Of a DNA stretch of 64,000 bases, positions 26,955-35,323 are shown piece by piece (within the stretch, counting starts at the first letter, position 1; the number at the start of each line of letters is the position of its first letter). The stretch covers positions 3,448,001 to 3,512,000 of the forward strand of contig NZ_CP085442.1 in the NCBI RefSeq assembly GCF_023824195.1, in the 5' to 3' direction. The notes under the pieces are model-generated. The model was given only the letters and a program-made list of their open reading frames with translations, searched no databases and was not told where the DNA came from. A program made the position numbers and the translations under genes. This stretch comes from Priestia megaterium (lineage in GTDB: Bacteria; Bacillota; Bacilli; Bacillales; Bacillaceae_H).

Positions 26955-27710
26955 TTATTCTTCCGCAAGGATAAGTGTAATCTCATTTTCTTTTGCATAG
27001 TGCTGATAGCTGACGTCCACTTTATCTGTAATTAAATAATCCACTTCATGCAGCTGACAATACGTAATCATTGCATACTTATCAAATTTCGTATGATCTG
27101 CTAATAAAAACACTTTTGTACTTCTTTTTATGACCGTTTCTTTGATTTCACTTTCAACGGGCGATGAATTGGTAACCCCATTTGATATGGAAATACCCGT
27201 AGAAGCCATAAATACTTTATCAAAGTTGTAGTTCTTTACAGGATTGGCATGGTTAAAGCTTGAAAATGATTGAGTTTCACGCTCAAGATAGCCGCCCGTA
27301 GAAATTACTTTTAACGCATCAAAAGGCAAGGCTTTTACTATAACATCTAAACTATTTGTAACAATCGTTATCGATTTGTCTTTTAGAAATTCAATCATTT
27401 CTAACGTGGTGGTTCCTGAATCAATAAAGATGACGTCTCCGTCTTCTACGTACTGAGCTGCCGTTTTGGCAATTAAACGCTTTTGAAACTGGTTTCTTGT
27501 TTGTCTTTCATTAAATGATTCCAGCTTCACATGATTAACGGCTACTCCGCCATATACTTTTTTAATATGCCCTTCATCCACTAACTTTTGAACGTCGCGT
27601 CGAATCGTGTTTTTGGAGACTTCAAACACCGAAACCAAATCATCTAATGAGACAGATTCATGTTCAAAAACATACTCTTGAATTTGTTGAATTCGCTTCG
27701 TTTTTAACAT
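26955..27710 (-). CDS. iolR: DeoR-family inositol repressor
   Basis: A 251-residue DeoR-type regulator. The N-terminal helix-turn-helix reads RIQQIQEYVFEHESVSLDDLV, VSKNTIRRDVQKL and GHIKKVYGGVA. The sugar-phosphate-binding domain has FIDSGTTTLEMIEFL, TNSLDVI and LLADHTKF. In B. subtilis, IolR represses iol genes until the IolC product DKG-phosphate binds. Here it lies between the two iol operons with its own terminator. A strong GGGGGAGG ribosome site precedes the ATG. Confidence 0.92.
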   Translation of the reverse strand: MLKTKRIQQIQEYVFEHESVSLDDLVSVFEVSKNTIRRDVQKLVDEGHIKKVYGGVAVNHVKLESFNERQTRNQFQKRLIAKTAAQYVEDGDVIFIDSGTTTLEMIEFLKDKSITIVTNSLDVIVKALPFDALKVISTGGYLERETQSFSSFNHANPVKNYNFDKVFMASTGISISNGVTNSSPVESEIKETVIKRSTKVFLLADHTKFDKYAMITYCQLHEVDYLITDKVDVSYQHYAKENEITLILAEE

Positions 27711-27810
27711 TTCTACCTCCCCCGCTTATCTTTCTTTTCGCTTTTTTGTTATTTACTATTATAACCTTTACAAAAGGCATTTTCTAGAAGAGTAACTGCT
27801 AAAACAAAGA

Positions 27811-28120
27811 GAGTTTGAGACATAACTACATCAATTTCAGCTAAAGACAAACAAGTTAGATACATAAGCTAGTATAAATCGTTTGTTGCACCGCTGGTGA
27901 TTTTCGTGCAAGGCTTCGCTTCCTGCGGGGTCTCACCTCTTCCGCTTTTCCGGCAGGAGTCTTCGCCTTCCCCTCCAATCAACAGCTAGAAGTAACTACA
28001 TACCTGAAACCTACGCTCATCATCACCATGAAAAAATCCGAACGAGTTTGATTCTCCATCAAGAATCTCCATTCATCGTTCGGATCTTGCTTCAACTATA
28101 ATGCTTTTGTCCCAGCCTCT
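27811..28120 (+). repeat. MITE-like repeat, copy A
   Basis: About 310 bp. It begins GAGTTTGAGACATAAC and ends TTTTGTCCCAGCCTCT, so the ends form imperfect inverted repeats. The GC-rich core holds CTGCGGGGTCTCACCT and a facing CGGCAGGAGTCTTCG arm. It fills the gap between iolR and iolJ; no gene is seen within it. Four further copies occur at 37.4, 39.9, 51.0 and 54.5 kb. No target duplication is evident. Confidence 0.75.
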
Positions 28121-28126
28121 TTTTTA

Positions 28127-28996
28127 TTAAGCCTTATGACTTGTATGAAACTCTCTCATTTTCTCTTTTACAGTCGCCATAACCGCTTCTTTTCCCGGTG
28201 TAAGAATGGTTCGCGGATCATACACTGCACTGTCGCTTTCCAATGTTTGACGGACAGCGCGCGTCCAGGCCTGAAGGCACTCTGTGTTCACATTGATTTT
28301 CGCATGTCCAAGAGCTATTGCTTTTTGAATTTGATAGTTTGGTATACCGGAACCGCCGTGTAAAACCAGCGGTACATCTGTTAAGTCAGCTATTTCTTTC
28401 ATTTCATCAAAGCCTAGCTGCGGTTCGCCTTGGTACTGTCCGTGAACTGAACCTAAAGCAGCCGCTAACGCATCGACTCCCGTTTCTTTTACAAGACGCA
28501 GACATTCGGCAGGGGCAGCGTACACGATGTTGCCAACAAGCCCGTCTTCCATGCCTCCGACTGTTCCAACTTCGGCTTCAACGGAGACATACTGAGCAGC
28601 AGCATAGTCTACTACTTGCTTAGTCATGGCAATATTTTCATCAATTGGATAATGAGAACCGTCAAACATGACCGAGCTAAACCCAGCGTCGATAGCTTTT
28701 TTACACCTTTCTACACTCATACCGTGATCTAAGTGAAGCGCGACAGGAACAGTAATATTCATTTCCTCTAACAAACCTTCGATCATGCCTACAATCGTTT
28801 TAAATCCGCCTAAATAGTCCACAAGCCTGTCTGAAACGGCTGCAATGACAGGCGCTTTTTCCTCTTCGGCAGCTTGTAAAATGGCTTGTGCCCACTGCAG
28901 GCTGTTAATATTATACTGACCAACCGCATAGTTTCCTTTTTTAGCGGCATGAAGCATATCTTTCATTGATACTAGTTTTGAAGATACTAACGTCAC
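28127..28996 (-). CDS. iolJ: 6-phospho-5-dehydro-2-deoxy-D-gluconate aldolase
   Basis: A 289-residue class II aldolase. [26 protein letters not shown] with the zinc-binding His, [42 protein letters not shown] and VLHGGSGIP are as in B. subtilis IolJ. It splits DKG-phosphate into dihydroxyacetone phosphate and malonate semialdehyde. The start is GTG with AAGGAG 9 nt upstream. It is last in the iolE-T-I-J operon, and repeat copy A follows directly. Confidence 0.95.
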   Translation of the reverse strand: MTLVSSKLVSMKDMLHAAKKGNYAVGQYNINSLQWAQAILQAAEEEKAPVIAAVSDRLVDYLGGFKTIVGMIEGLLEEMNITVPVALHLDHGMSVERCKKAIDAGFSSVMFDGSHYPIDENIAMTKQVVDYAAAQYVSVEAEVGTVGGMEDGLVGNIVYAAPAECLRLVKETGVDALAAALGSVHGQYQGEPQLGFDEMKEIADLTDVPLVLHGGSGIPNYQIQKAIALGHAKINVNTECLQAWTRAVRQTLESDSAVYDPRTILTPGKEAVMATVKEKMREFHTSHKA

Positions 28997-29012
28997 CGAC
29001 TGACACTCCTTA

Positions 29013-29870
29013 TCATGAATATGATTTTGTTGTTTGAAAGCTGTAGTATTCCGAGATAGCCTTAATGGTTGTCTCTTTAGCTGTCTTAATTGCTTCTTCT
29101 GCGCTTAATTGATAATATTCAGGTCGAAATAGCTCTACAGATACCGCATCATTATAGCCTTTTTCTTTTAATGTTGAGAAAATAGCATCTAAATCAATCG
29201 CTCCTAGACCTGGCCATACTCGGTCTTCATCTGTTAAGAAGCCAATAGGAAAATCTTCCGTGTCATCAATATGAACGATAAATATTTTAGAAATATCCGC
29301 TTGTTTTAAGTCTTCTAGTTTTGATCCCATTGCATGGAAGTGGAAGCAGTCAAGTACTAAGCCTACGTTATCGTGGTTTACAGCTTGAACAATATCATAA
29401 GCTTGATCAAACGTATTAACCGTGCACTGAGGGTGTCCTACAAACTCAACGGCGATTTTAACTCCGTAAGGTTCAGCCAATTCCGATAATTCATTCAGCA
29501 CTTGTACGCAGCTATTCTTAATCTCTGCTTTTACTATTTTTTGTTCCGTTACTAAAGGAACGGCTACAATATACTGAGCACCTATCTTTTGAGCGGTTTC
29601 TAGCATACTCTTAAACTCTTCTATCACTGCCTGGTACTCTTTTTCACTGCGGTTATTAAAGAAGACTAAAGCGTTCAACGCTAGCGGTTTAATATGATTT
29701 GTATTAAAAAACTGCGCTAAATCATCCATTGAGTGACTTTCTAAATACTCAGGCAGCTTATCCATTGTACGAATTTCGATATAATCATATCCGTGCTTGT
29801 TGCAATACTCAAGGTCCTTTACAAGATTTGAATTTTCTAATGTTGTTGCTTCGTTAAAACATAGTTTCAT
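29013..29870 (-). CDS. iolI: 2-keto-myo-inositol isomerase
   Basis: A 285-residue TIM-barrel protein beginning [16 protein letters not shown], almost identical in plan to B. subtilis IolI. It has [47 protein letters not shown] and HIDDTEDFP, with metal-binding Glu/Asp/His residues. It interconverts inosose isomers, allowing D-chiro-inositol use. A longer frame starts at 29912, but the ATG at 29870, with GGAGAG 7 nt upstream, is right. It lies between iolT and iolJ. Confidence 0.95.
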   Translation of the reverse strand: MKLCFNEATTLENSNLVKDLEYCNKHGYDYIEIRTMDKLPEYLESHSMDDLAQFFNTNHIKPLALNALVFFNNRSEKEYQAVIEEFKSMLETAQKIGAQYIVAVPLVTEQKIVKAEIKNSCVQVLNELSELAEPYGVKIAVEFVGHPQCTVNTFDQAYDIVQAVNHDNVGLVLDCFHFHAMGSKLEDLKQADISKIFIVHIDDTEDFPIGFLTDEDRVWPGLGAIDLDAIFSTLKEKGYNDAVSVELFRPEYYQLSAEEAIKTAKETTIKAISEYYSFQTTKSYS

Positions 29871-29892
29871 AATCATTCTCTCCATTCTTTGT

Positions 29893-31311
29893 TTAAATAA
29901 TTTTATTGTCATTCATGACGTCAGCGTCTTCATTATCGTAGCTGCGGAACCTTTGCTCCAGTTCTTCAAGTGTAAGCCCTTTCGTTTCCGGTAAAAACTT
30001 TTTAACAAATAAAATCGCTCCGATTCCGAGTACAACAAAAACAAAAAACGTAGTGGATAAGCCAATGCTGGCCAGTAAAACCGGAAACGTTAATCCTACA
30101 AGGAAGTTAATTCCCCACAGACAAAATACGGTAACACCCATTCCTAAGCCTCTTAATCGTAAAGGGAAAATTTCTGAAAGCATTAGCCAGGTTACCGGAG
30201 ATATAGCTCCTTGCTGAAACGCGAGGAACGTAATCGTTAGTGCTAATACGATATATGGAAGTGCCGCAGATCCTTCAAATACAAGAGAAAATATGCCAAT
30301 CAGCAGCAGGGCAGTAGTGGTTCCCACTAACCCAGTTATAAGCATTGGTCTGCGCCCTACTTTACCTAACAGCCAAATCCCTACAAAAGTGGCTAAAACG
30401 GAGATGACTCCATTTCCGATATTTCCAATAAGAGCAGCTTCTGTTTGAAAACCTGCGTCTTTTAAAATTTCAGTGCCGTAATACATGATGGAGTTTACGC
30501 CGGTAATTTGCTGTACGACAGCAATTCCAATACCAAGGAAAACGACTCTTCGAACCCACGGAGTTGTTAAATCTTTAAACGTTGCTTTTTCCATTTTTGC
30601 TTCTTGCTCGTAAGCGCTCTCAATCTCCTGCAGCTCTGATTTGGCTCTTTTACTTTCTCGTATCTTTTGAAGAACCGTTAGCGCTTCGTTATTTTTCCCT
30701 TTTGACACAAGCCAGCGCGGACTTTCTGGTACTCTAAGCATGCCAAAGAATAAAAAGACAGCTGGAATGGCAGCGATTGGCAGCATATATCGCCAAACGT
30801 GAGGGTTTTCTCCTAGCATATTTCCGATAATCGCGTTAAACGTAAAGGCAAGAAGTTGACCAGTAACGATCATAAGTTCATTTTGAGTTACCATTTTTCC
30901 TCGACTTTCAGCTGGTGACATTTCAGCTAAATATGTCGGTACGGTAACAGATGCGCCCCCTACAGCAAGTCCTAATAGGAAACGGCAAAGAATCATAATG
31001 GCTGCGTTTGGCGAAATTGTACATCCAATTGTGGAAACAAAAAATAGAATGGCGAGATACAGAATCGTTTTACGCCGCCCGTTATAATCTGCTAGCCTGC
31101 CGCCTACTACCGCACCAAATGCAGCACCAAATAACAGAGCGCTCGTTACAAGACCTTGAGTAAAAGAGTTGAGATTCAATTGATCAGATTCAGACATATA
31201 AGGCAGTGCCCCATTAATAACTCCCGTGTCATATCCAAAAAGCAGTCCACCAAACGTAGAAACTAAAATGATCGTACGTAAAAATGAATGTTGATTTCCC
31301 TGTTTACCCAT
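29893..31311 (-). CDS. iolT: major myo-inositol transporter
   Basis: A 472-residue, 12-span sugar porter of the major facilitator superfamily. It has STFGGLLFGYDTGVINGALP, GGRLADYNGRRKT, PESPRWLVSKGK, the QQITGVNSIMYYG substrate motif, GRRPM and the PETKGLTLEELE ending. It closely follows B. subtilis IolT and is expected to import myo-inositol with protons. It is second in the iolE operon, with iolI 22 bp downstream. Confidence 0.95.
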   Translation of the reverse strand: MGKQGNQHSFLRTIILVSTFGGLLFGYDTGVINGALPYMSESDQLNLNSFTQGLVTSALLFGAAFGAVVGGRLADYNGRRKTILYLAILFFVSTIGCTISPNAAIMILCRFLLGLAVGGASVTVPTYLAEMSPAESRGKMVTQNELMIVTGQLLAFTFNAIIGNMLGENPHVWRYMLPIAAIPAVFLFFGMLRVPESPRWLVSKGKNNEALTVLQKIRESKRAKSELQEIESAYEQEAKMEKATFKDLTTPWVRRVVFLGIGIAVVQQITGVNSIMYYGTEILKDAGFQTEAALIGNIGNGVISVLATFVGIWLLGKVGRRPMLITGLVGTTTALLLIGIFSLVFEGSAALPYIVLALTITFLAFQQGAISPVTWLMLSEIFPLRLRGLGMGVTVFCLWGINFLVGLTFPVLLASIGLSTTFFVFVVLGIGAILFVKKFLPETKGLTLEELEQRFRSYDNEDADVMNDNKII

Positions 31312-31331
31312 GCTAATTCCCCCGTCTTATT

Positions 31332-32225
31332 TTAAGAATGAATAACTAACTTTTCGTTAATGTACTTTCGGGCCATTAAAGCATATTCCAATGGATGCGC
31401 AATGGAAGGGTCCTGTTCCGCCTCAACCACAATCCATCCTTTGTAATTATAGTCAACTAACGCTTTATACACGTTTGTAAAATCTACACATCCATCACCC
31501 GGCACGGTAAACATACCCGCTAGAAACGACTGCAAAAATGACTTTCCTTCTCGCTTGCACTGCTCTAGTACGTTTCTTCTTGCATCCTTAAAATGAACGT
31601 GTTTAATACGATCTATATGTTTATGTAATAGCTCCATATAGTCTCCGTCAGAAACATAAATATGTCCCGTATCATATAGGAGATGAACATGATTTGCGTC
31701 CGTTCCTTCCATTAACCGATCAATTTCAGCTAATGTTTGTACACCTGTTCCCATATGGTGATGATAGACAAGGTGTAAACCGTATTCTGCTGCGATTTTT
31801 CCCAGCTCATTTAATCCTGCACATAAAGCTTCCCATTCTTGATCACTGAAATAAGGTTTTTCAGCAAAAACATTTCTTTCAATCCCTTGAACACTGTAAG
31901 TTTGCTCAGATACGACCGCCACGTCAGCATCCACTTCCTGTAGATACTGACAATGTTTGTGAAATAAACTTAACGTTTCCTCTATGCCATCACGAATGAT
32001 AAAACTGCTAAACCATTGACCCGCAATTCTTAAATTTCGAAGCTCAAGCTCTTTGTTTAATATGCTTGGTTCAGGAAAAAAACCTCCCACTTCTGTTCCT
32101 TGAAAGCCCGCTACGACGATATCGCTTAACAGATGCTGCAATGTGTTTTCTGCACCAATTTCAGGAATATCATCATTTCTCCAGCCGATTGGAGCAATTC
32201 CCCACAAAATATTTTCGTTTCCCAT
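31332..32225 (-). CDS. iolE: inosose dehydratase
   Basis: A 297-residue TIM-barrel dehydratase. [17 protein letters not shown] at the start, [32 protein letters not shown] and KHVHFKDAR are the IolE motifs, supplying the metal-binding Glu, Asp and His residues. It removes water from 2-keto-myo-inositol to give the diketone that IolD hydrolyses. It is the first gene of the second iol operon, behind one palindromic operator and IolR-like direct repeats. Confidence 0.95.
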   Translation of the reverse strand: MGNENILWGIAPIGWRNDDIPEIGAENTLQHLLSDIVVAGFQGTEVGGFFPEPSILNKELELRNLRIAGQWFSSFIIRDGIEETLSLFHKHCQYLQEVDADVAVVSEQTYSVQGIERNVFAEKPYFSDQEWEALCAGLNELGKIAAEYGLHLVYHHHMGTGVQTLAEIDRLMEGTDANHVHLLYDTGHIYVSDGDYMELLHKHIDRIKHVHFKDARRNVLEQCKREGKSFLQSFLAGMFTVPGDGCVDFTNVYKALVDYNYKGWIVVEAEQDPSIAHPLEYALMARKYINEKLVIHS

Positions 32226-32305
32226 TTTGATTCCTCTTTTCCCCTTATTGTGTAATGCTGCCTCACTAGCAATAGATAGTGATAAAACTTACCAATCTTA
32301 TAACT

Positions 32306-32333
32306 CTACAAATGAAATCGATTTCATTTGTAG
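32306..32333. promoter_or_regulatory. LacI-type operator palindrome O4 before iolE
   Basis: A 28-bp perfect palindrome (CTACAAATGAAATC and its complement) containing the same 16-bp core as the three sites before iolD. It lies about 80 bp before iolE and downstream of its candidate promoter. Confidence 0.75.
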
Positions 32334-32355
32334 ATAAAAAAACTCTTTTGTTATG

Positions 32356-32377
32356 TGTTGGTTAAATATTGGTTAAG
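32356..32377 (-). promoter_or_regulatory. tandem 11-bp repeats, IolR-like site
   Basis: Leftwards, TTAACCAATAT is followed at an 11-bp step by TTAACCAACAC. B. subtilis IolR is known to use tandem 11-mers containing AYCAA; these fit that core with mismatches at the ends. They lie between the -10 box and the palindrome O4. Confidence 0.45.
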
Positions 32378-32386
32378 TTTGAATTA

Positions 32387-32415
32387 ATATTAATATTAAA
32401 AACGCTTTCAGTCAA
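32387..32415 (-). promoter_or_regulatory. iolE promoter with overlapping cre-like site
   Basis: Leftwards, TTGACT (32410-32415), a 17-bp spacer and TAATAT (32387-32392) form a good sigma-A promoter. TGAAAGCGTTTTTA, overlapping the -35, differs from the cre consensus at one position. Confidence 0.65.
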
Positions 32416-32520
32416 TAATAAAATTTCAGAATTTTTTATACACTGCATCTGCCTAAAGGCTTATTCCTTCTAAAAATGCTGGTTATAAAAGATATCACAT
32501 CCACTTATATAACCACACAA

Positions 32521-32563
32521 AAAAGCTTTGTCTACTGTTATTTCAACAATAGACAAAGCTTTT
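32521..32563 (-). terminator. terminator of the short unit at 32659-32795
   Basis: AAAAGCTTTGTCTA pairs perfectly with TAGACAAAGCTTTT (14 bp, 15-nt loop); leftwards it is followed by TTTTTTGTG. The whole 32416-32658 stretch is otherwise empty. Confidence 0.75.
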
Positions 32564-32658
32564 ATCAGCGAAGTTATATTTCTTATTTTAATAGCATTAT
32601 TATTTAGTATGAATTTATGGAATGGATTTATAAAAAAATGACCTGCATCTTTTTATAA

Positions 32659-32757
32659 TCAGTTTCCTTTTACTTTTATAATAGCTTCTCCGTAGCTTGT
32701 CATTGACGTTTTAAATTCAGTTATGAACTTCTCTACTTTTAAAATAGATTTTTTCAT
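32659..32757 (-). CDS. predicted 32-aa peptide with own promoter and terminator
   Basis: A short frame beginning MKKSILKVEKFI and ending AIIKVKGN. It is basic (eight Lys) with alternating hydrophobic residues. The ribosome site AAGGGG lies 8 nt before ATG 32757. A consensus promoter at 32790-32818 and a strong terminator at 32521-32563 frame it, giving an RNA of about 260 nt. It could encode a small protein or be a regulatory RNA with an incidental frame. I do not recognise the sequence. Confidence 0.5.
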   Translation of the reverse strand: MKKSILKVEKFITEFKTSMTSYGEAIIKVKGN

Positions 32758-32789
32758 TTCATCGTCCCCTTTGCCTCTTATATAGCTCT

Positions 32790-32818
32790 ATTATCAACAA
32801 TTGTCTGCTGTTTGACAA
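32790..32818 (-). promoter_or_regulatory. sigma-A promoter for the 32-aa peptide/sRNA unit
   Basis: Leftwards, TTGTCA (32813-32818), 17 bp, GATAAT (32790-32795): one mismatch from consensus in each box. Confidence 0.65.
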
Positions 32819-33094
32819 AGTCAGTGGAAACGGAAACATTCCGCATGAAAACGTACACATACCTGTTAAAAGAGGCAAATCTTCTCATTTGCTTAGTATT
32901 TCATCATTTTTCTTTCTTTTTTGGGGTCTCTTCTTACGTGTTTTGCTCATCCAACAAAAGGATTTATGAGAACTTTCCTTTAAAAGCGGCATTACGCTTC
33001 GCTCGCATTCCCTCATACTAACAGCAGGATCACTATGTGCATTAACATTAGGCTTAGCTTTTATTCCCTTTCCTCTTTTTATCCAAATTACCTC

Positions 33095-33125
33095 TTGCAT
33101 TAAAGTAGGCTTTAACGTTTAAGCT
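33095..33125 (+). promoter_or_regulatory. MerR-type promoter/operator of the Crh-like gene
   Basis: TTGCAT (33095-33100), a 19-bp spacer and TAAGCT (33120-33125). The dyad TTAAAG-TAGG-CTTTAA (33100-33115) lies in the spacer. The layout and flanking bases are nearly the same as before adhA (33500-33530), so both should respond to the AdhR-like regulator. Confidence 0.65.
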
Positions 33126-33163
33126 AGTTTTATAGCTTTAAAAAACAAAAAAGGAGAAATACT

Positions 33164-33421
33164 ATGGTGATTAAAAGGATTACGGTGCAACTCCCCGGCG
33201 GACTTCAGGCTAGACATACAGCTTTATTTGTACATAGAGCTTTCTCTTTTAAAAGTGACATTCTTCTTGCGAAAGACGGAAAATCTGCGAATGCCAAAAG
33301 CATAATGAAGGTTATGGAGCTAGCTGTTAACGAAGGAGATGAAATTACCTTAATGACAGGTGGAATCGATGAACACGCCGCCGCTCGCACTCTTGAAGAA
33401 TTTCTTTTAACTAAAACATAG
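33164..33421 (+). CDS. Crh-like HPr-family protein
   Basis: An 85-residue HPr-fold protein, the same length as B. subtilis Crh. In the motif GGLQARHTALF the position of the PTS phosphorylation site His15 is Gln15, as in Crh, so it cannot carry PTS phosphate. Ser46 is kept (NAKSIM), so HPr kinase could phosphorylate it and allow CcpA binding. Differences from Crh are His18 in place of Pro18 and Lys49 in place of Gly. It is monocistronic, outside the usual yvcIJKL-crh context, with a MerR-type promoter shared with adhA. Probably a second, specialised Crh paralogue. Confidence 0.85.
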   Translation: MVIKRITVQLPGGLQARHTALFVHRAFSFKSDILLAKDGKSANAKSIMKVMELAVNEGDEITLMTGGIDEHAAARTLEEFLLTKT

Positions 33422-33472
33422 ATAAAAAGCTGCTACACTATTCCTTACTCTCCTTTTTTCATAAAATCATAG

Positions 33473-33506
33473 AAAGCAAGAGTTTTTTTAAAAAAACTCT
33501 TGCTTT
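33473..33506 (+). terminator. perfect-palindrome terminator overlapping adhA -35
   Basis: A 34-bp perfect palindrome (AAAGCAAGAGTTTTTTT and its complement) ends the Crh-like gene. Its right arm contains CTTGCTTT, i.e. the TTGCTT -35 box of the adhA promoter at 33500-33505. Confidence 0.7.
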
Positions 33507-33530
33507 AAAGTCGACTTTAACGTTTAAGCT
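33500..33530 (+). promoter_or_regulatory. MerR-type promoter/operator of adhA
   Basis: TTGCTT (33500-33505), a 19-bp spacer and TAAGCT (33525-33530). The spacer begins within a 16-bp perfect palindrome TTAAAGTCGACTTTAA (33505-33520). This fits the inverted repeat I recall for B. subtilis AdhR (CTTAAAG, 4 nt, CTTTAAG). Confidence 0.75.
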
Positions 33531-33582
33531 AGTGTTGTAGCTTTTAAATACATCAAATTACGAAAGGATTGTGTTTTTACTT

Positions 33583-34644
33583 ATGTGTAATAATCATCAA
33601 CATACAACAACATCACGTGTTTTAAGTGCGCCGCATGCAAAGGCAAAATTTGAGAATACGACGATTGAACGCAGAGAACTGCGAGCAGATGACGTTTTAA
33701 TTGATATTAAGTTTAGCGGCATCTGTCACTCTGATATTCATAGTGCATTTGATGAGTGGGGCGGCGGAATGTTCCCGATGGTTCCTGGTCACGAAATCGC
33801 CGGAGTAGTTGAAGCTGTTGGAGAAAACGTAACAAAATACAAGGTTGGCGATCGCGTGGGCGTTGGATGTTTCGTTGACTCTTGCGGAGAGTGCGAGTAC
33901 TGTGTGAACGGTGACGAGCAATACTGTACAAAAGGCGTTGTTCAAACGTATAATTCGTTGGATTACGACGGAAATCCTACATACGGCGGCTACAGCCAAA
34001 AAATCGTCGTAAAAGAAGGATTCGTTGTTCGTATTCCTGATAATTTAAGTATGGATGCAGCAAGTCCTCTTCTATGTGCAGGGATTACAACATTTTCTCC
34101 GTTAAAGCACTGGAATGCTGGTCCTGGCAAAAAAGTTGCGATTGTAGGAATGGGCGGTCTTGGACATGTTGCGATTCAATTTGCACATGCAATGGGTGCT
34201 GAAGTTACGGTATTGAGCCGTTCTAACAATAAAAAAGAAGAAGCTCTAAGCTTTGGTGCAGATCATTATTTTGCAACAAGTGATGAGACGACATTTACTG
34301 AATTAGCGGGTCGCTTTGACCTTATCTTAAACACGGTATCGGCTAACCTGAACGTGGATCAATACTTATCATTACTTCGCGTAGATGGAACGCTTGTTAA
34401 CGTTGGCGCACCTGCTAACCCAGATCAATACAGCGTATTCTCACTTATCATGGGACGTCGCAGCATTGCTGGTTCACTTGTAGGCGGCATTCGTGAAACA
34501 CAAGAAATGCTTGATTTTGCGGCTGAACACGGCGTTGCTCCTATGATTGAAGTTATCGATGCTAATCAAGTAGACGAAGCGTACGAGCGCGTTCTTAGCA
34601 GCGATGTTCGCTATCGATTTGTTATTGACATTTCTACACTGTAA
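33583..34644 (+). CDS. adhA: zinc-dependent alcohol dehydrogenase, AdhA type
   Basis: A 353-residue medium-chain dehydrogenase. Catalytic zinc ligands are in GICHSDIHS (Cys) and GHEIAG (His); structural zinc cysteines are in [15 protein letters not shown]; the NADP-binding loop is GMGGLGH. It resembles B. subtilis AdhA and YahK-type aldehyde reductases, which reduce toxic aldehydes with NADPH. The ATG at 33583 gives the usual MCNN start, though GTG 33571 is closer to AAAGGA. It is flanked by a MerR-type operator and, convergently, by the adhR gene. Confidence 0.9.
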   Translation: MCNNHQHTTTSRVLSAPHAKAKFENTTIERRELRADDVLIDIKFSGICHSDIHSAFDEWGGGMFPMVPGHEIAGVVEAVGENVTKYKVGDRVGVGCFVDSCGECEYCVNGDEQYCTKGVVQTYNSLDYDGNPTYGGYSQKIVVKEGFVVRIPDNLSMDAASPLLCAGITTFSPLKHWNAGPGKKVAIVGMGGLGHVAIQFAHAMGAEVTVLSRSNNKKEEALSFGADHYFATSDETTFTELAGRFDLILNTVSANLNVDQYLSLLRVDGTLVNVGAPANPDQYSVFSLIMGRRSIAGSLVGGIRETQEMLDFAAEHGVAPMIEVIDANQVDEAYERVLSSDVRYRFVIDISTL

Positions 34645-34652
34645 ATTTAGAG

Positions 34653-34690
34653 AAAAGCGGGCAGCTAATTGGATTAGCTGCCCGCTTTTT
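34653..34690. terminator. bidirectional terminator between adhA and adhR
   Basis: AAAAGCGGGCAGCTAAT pairs perfectly with ATTAGCTGCCCGCTTTT around a 3-nt loop (17 bp), followed by T on the + strand. It lies between the convergent adhA and MerR genes. Confidence 0.9.
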
Positions 34691-34724
34691 ATTTCTTTAT
34701 AAAATAAGAAAAACAAACGGTAAA

Positions 34725-35114
34725 TTAGGCTTTAGATGAAAGCTCTTCCTGATACTTTTGTTCTAATTTATCATAGTAGTCAATTTTCGTTTCAACTTTT
34801 CTAAAAGCTGCGTCCAGCTCTCTTTGTTTTTCCATCATTTTCTCTCTATGCTTTTTAAATATCTGCTTGCGCAAACCGATTGTATCATCGCCTTCTTGTG
34901 TTAATTCAACAATTTTACGTAATTCTAAAAGAGCGATATCCGTTTTTCGTAAGCAAATAATAAATTCTAGCCACTCGATATCGGACTCGCTAAAAATACG
35001 ATTTCCGTTCTCGTCTCTTTTTATAAAAGGTAAAAGCCCTTGCTGTTCGTAGTATCGAAGCGTATGCGTAGGCAGCCCTACCTTTGCAGCGGCCTCTTTA
35101 ATATGATATTCCAT
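34725..35114 (-). CDS. adhR: MerR-family regulator, AdhR type
   Basis: A 129-residue MerR regulator. It has KEAAAKVGLPTHTLRYYEQQGLL and NRIFSESDIEWLEFIICLRKTD, then a C-terminal dimerisation coiled coil (about 85-125). No Cys cluster for metal binding is present, fitting the NmlR/AdhR group that senses aldehydes; the single Cys in the IICLRKT segment corresponds to the redox-active Cys region of AdhR. It is convergent with adhA and has its own MerR-type promoter (35235-35265), so it is autoregulated. Confidence 0.85.
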   Translation of the reverse strand: MEYHIKEAAAKVGLPTHTLRYYEQQGLLPFIKRDENGNRIFSESDIEWLEFIICLRKTDIALLELRKIVELTQEGDDTIGLRKQIFKKHREKMMEKQRELDAAFRKVETKIDYYDKLEQKYQEELSSKA

Positions 35115-35234
35115 TCCACTATACCTCCATCGCCATTCTTAGTACGGCGTTTGCTTTATGTATCTAAGCTTCCCTTTTCACGGGCGCTTTCAACTCATTT
35201 TCTAGGTTTCAACTTTATATTTAGCTTCAATAGT

Positions 35235-35265
35235 ATTATAAACATTAAAGTAAACAGTAAGGCAA
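35235..35265 (-). promoter_or_regulatory. MerR-type promoter of adhR
   Basis: Leftwards, TTGCCT (35260-35265), a 19-bp spacer and a perfect TATAAT (35235-35240). The spacer holds a weaker dyad with the CTTTAA half site, suggesting autoregulation. Confidence 0.65.
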
Positions 35266-35270
35266 CTTAT

Positions 35271-35300
35271 AAAGAGCTGCTTTGAAGTCAGCAGCTCTTT
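35271..35300 (-). terminator. terminator of the Spo0E-like gene
   Basis: AAAGAGCTGCT pairs with AGCAGCTCTTT around an 8-nt loop; it ends the leftward Spo0E-like gene just before the adhR promoter. Confidence 0.65.
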
Positions 35301-35323
35301 TCATTTTTATATAAAAAATACGA

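Noticed and set aside
28136..28623. + strand frames antisense to iolJ
   Set aside because: Shadows of a highly conserved aldolase.
32812..33100. Overlapping 70-residue frames on both strands before the Crh-like gene
   Set aside because: Neither has a ribosome site or protein-like composition I recognise; the leftward one would start inside the Crh-like promoter.
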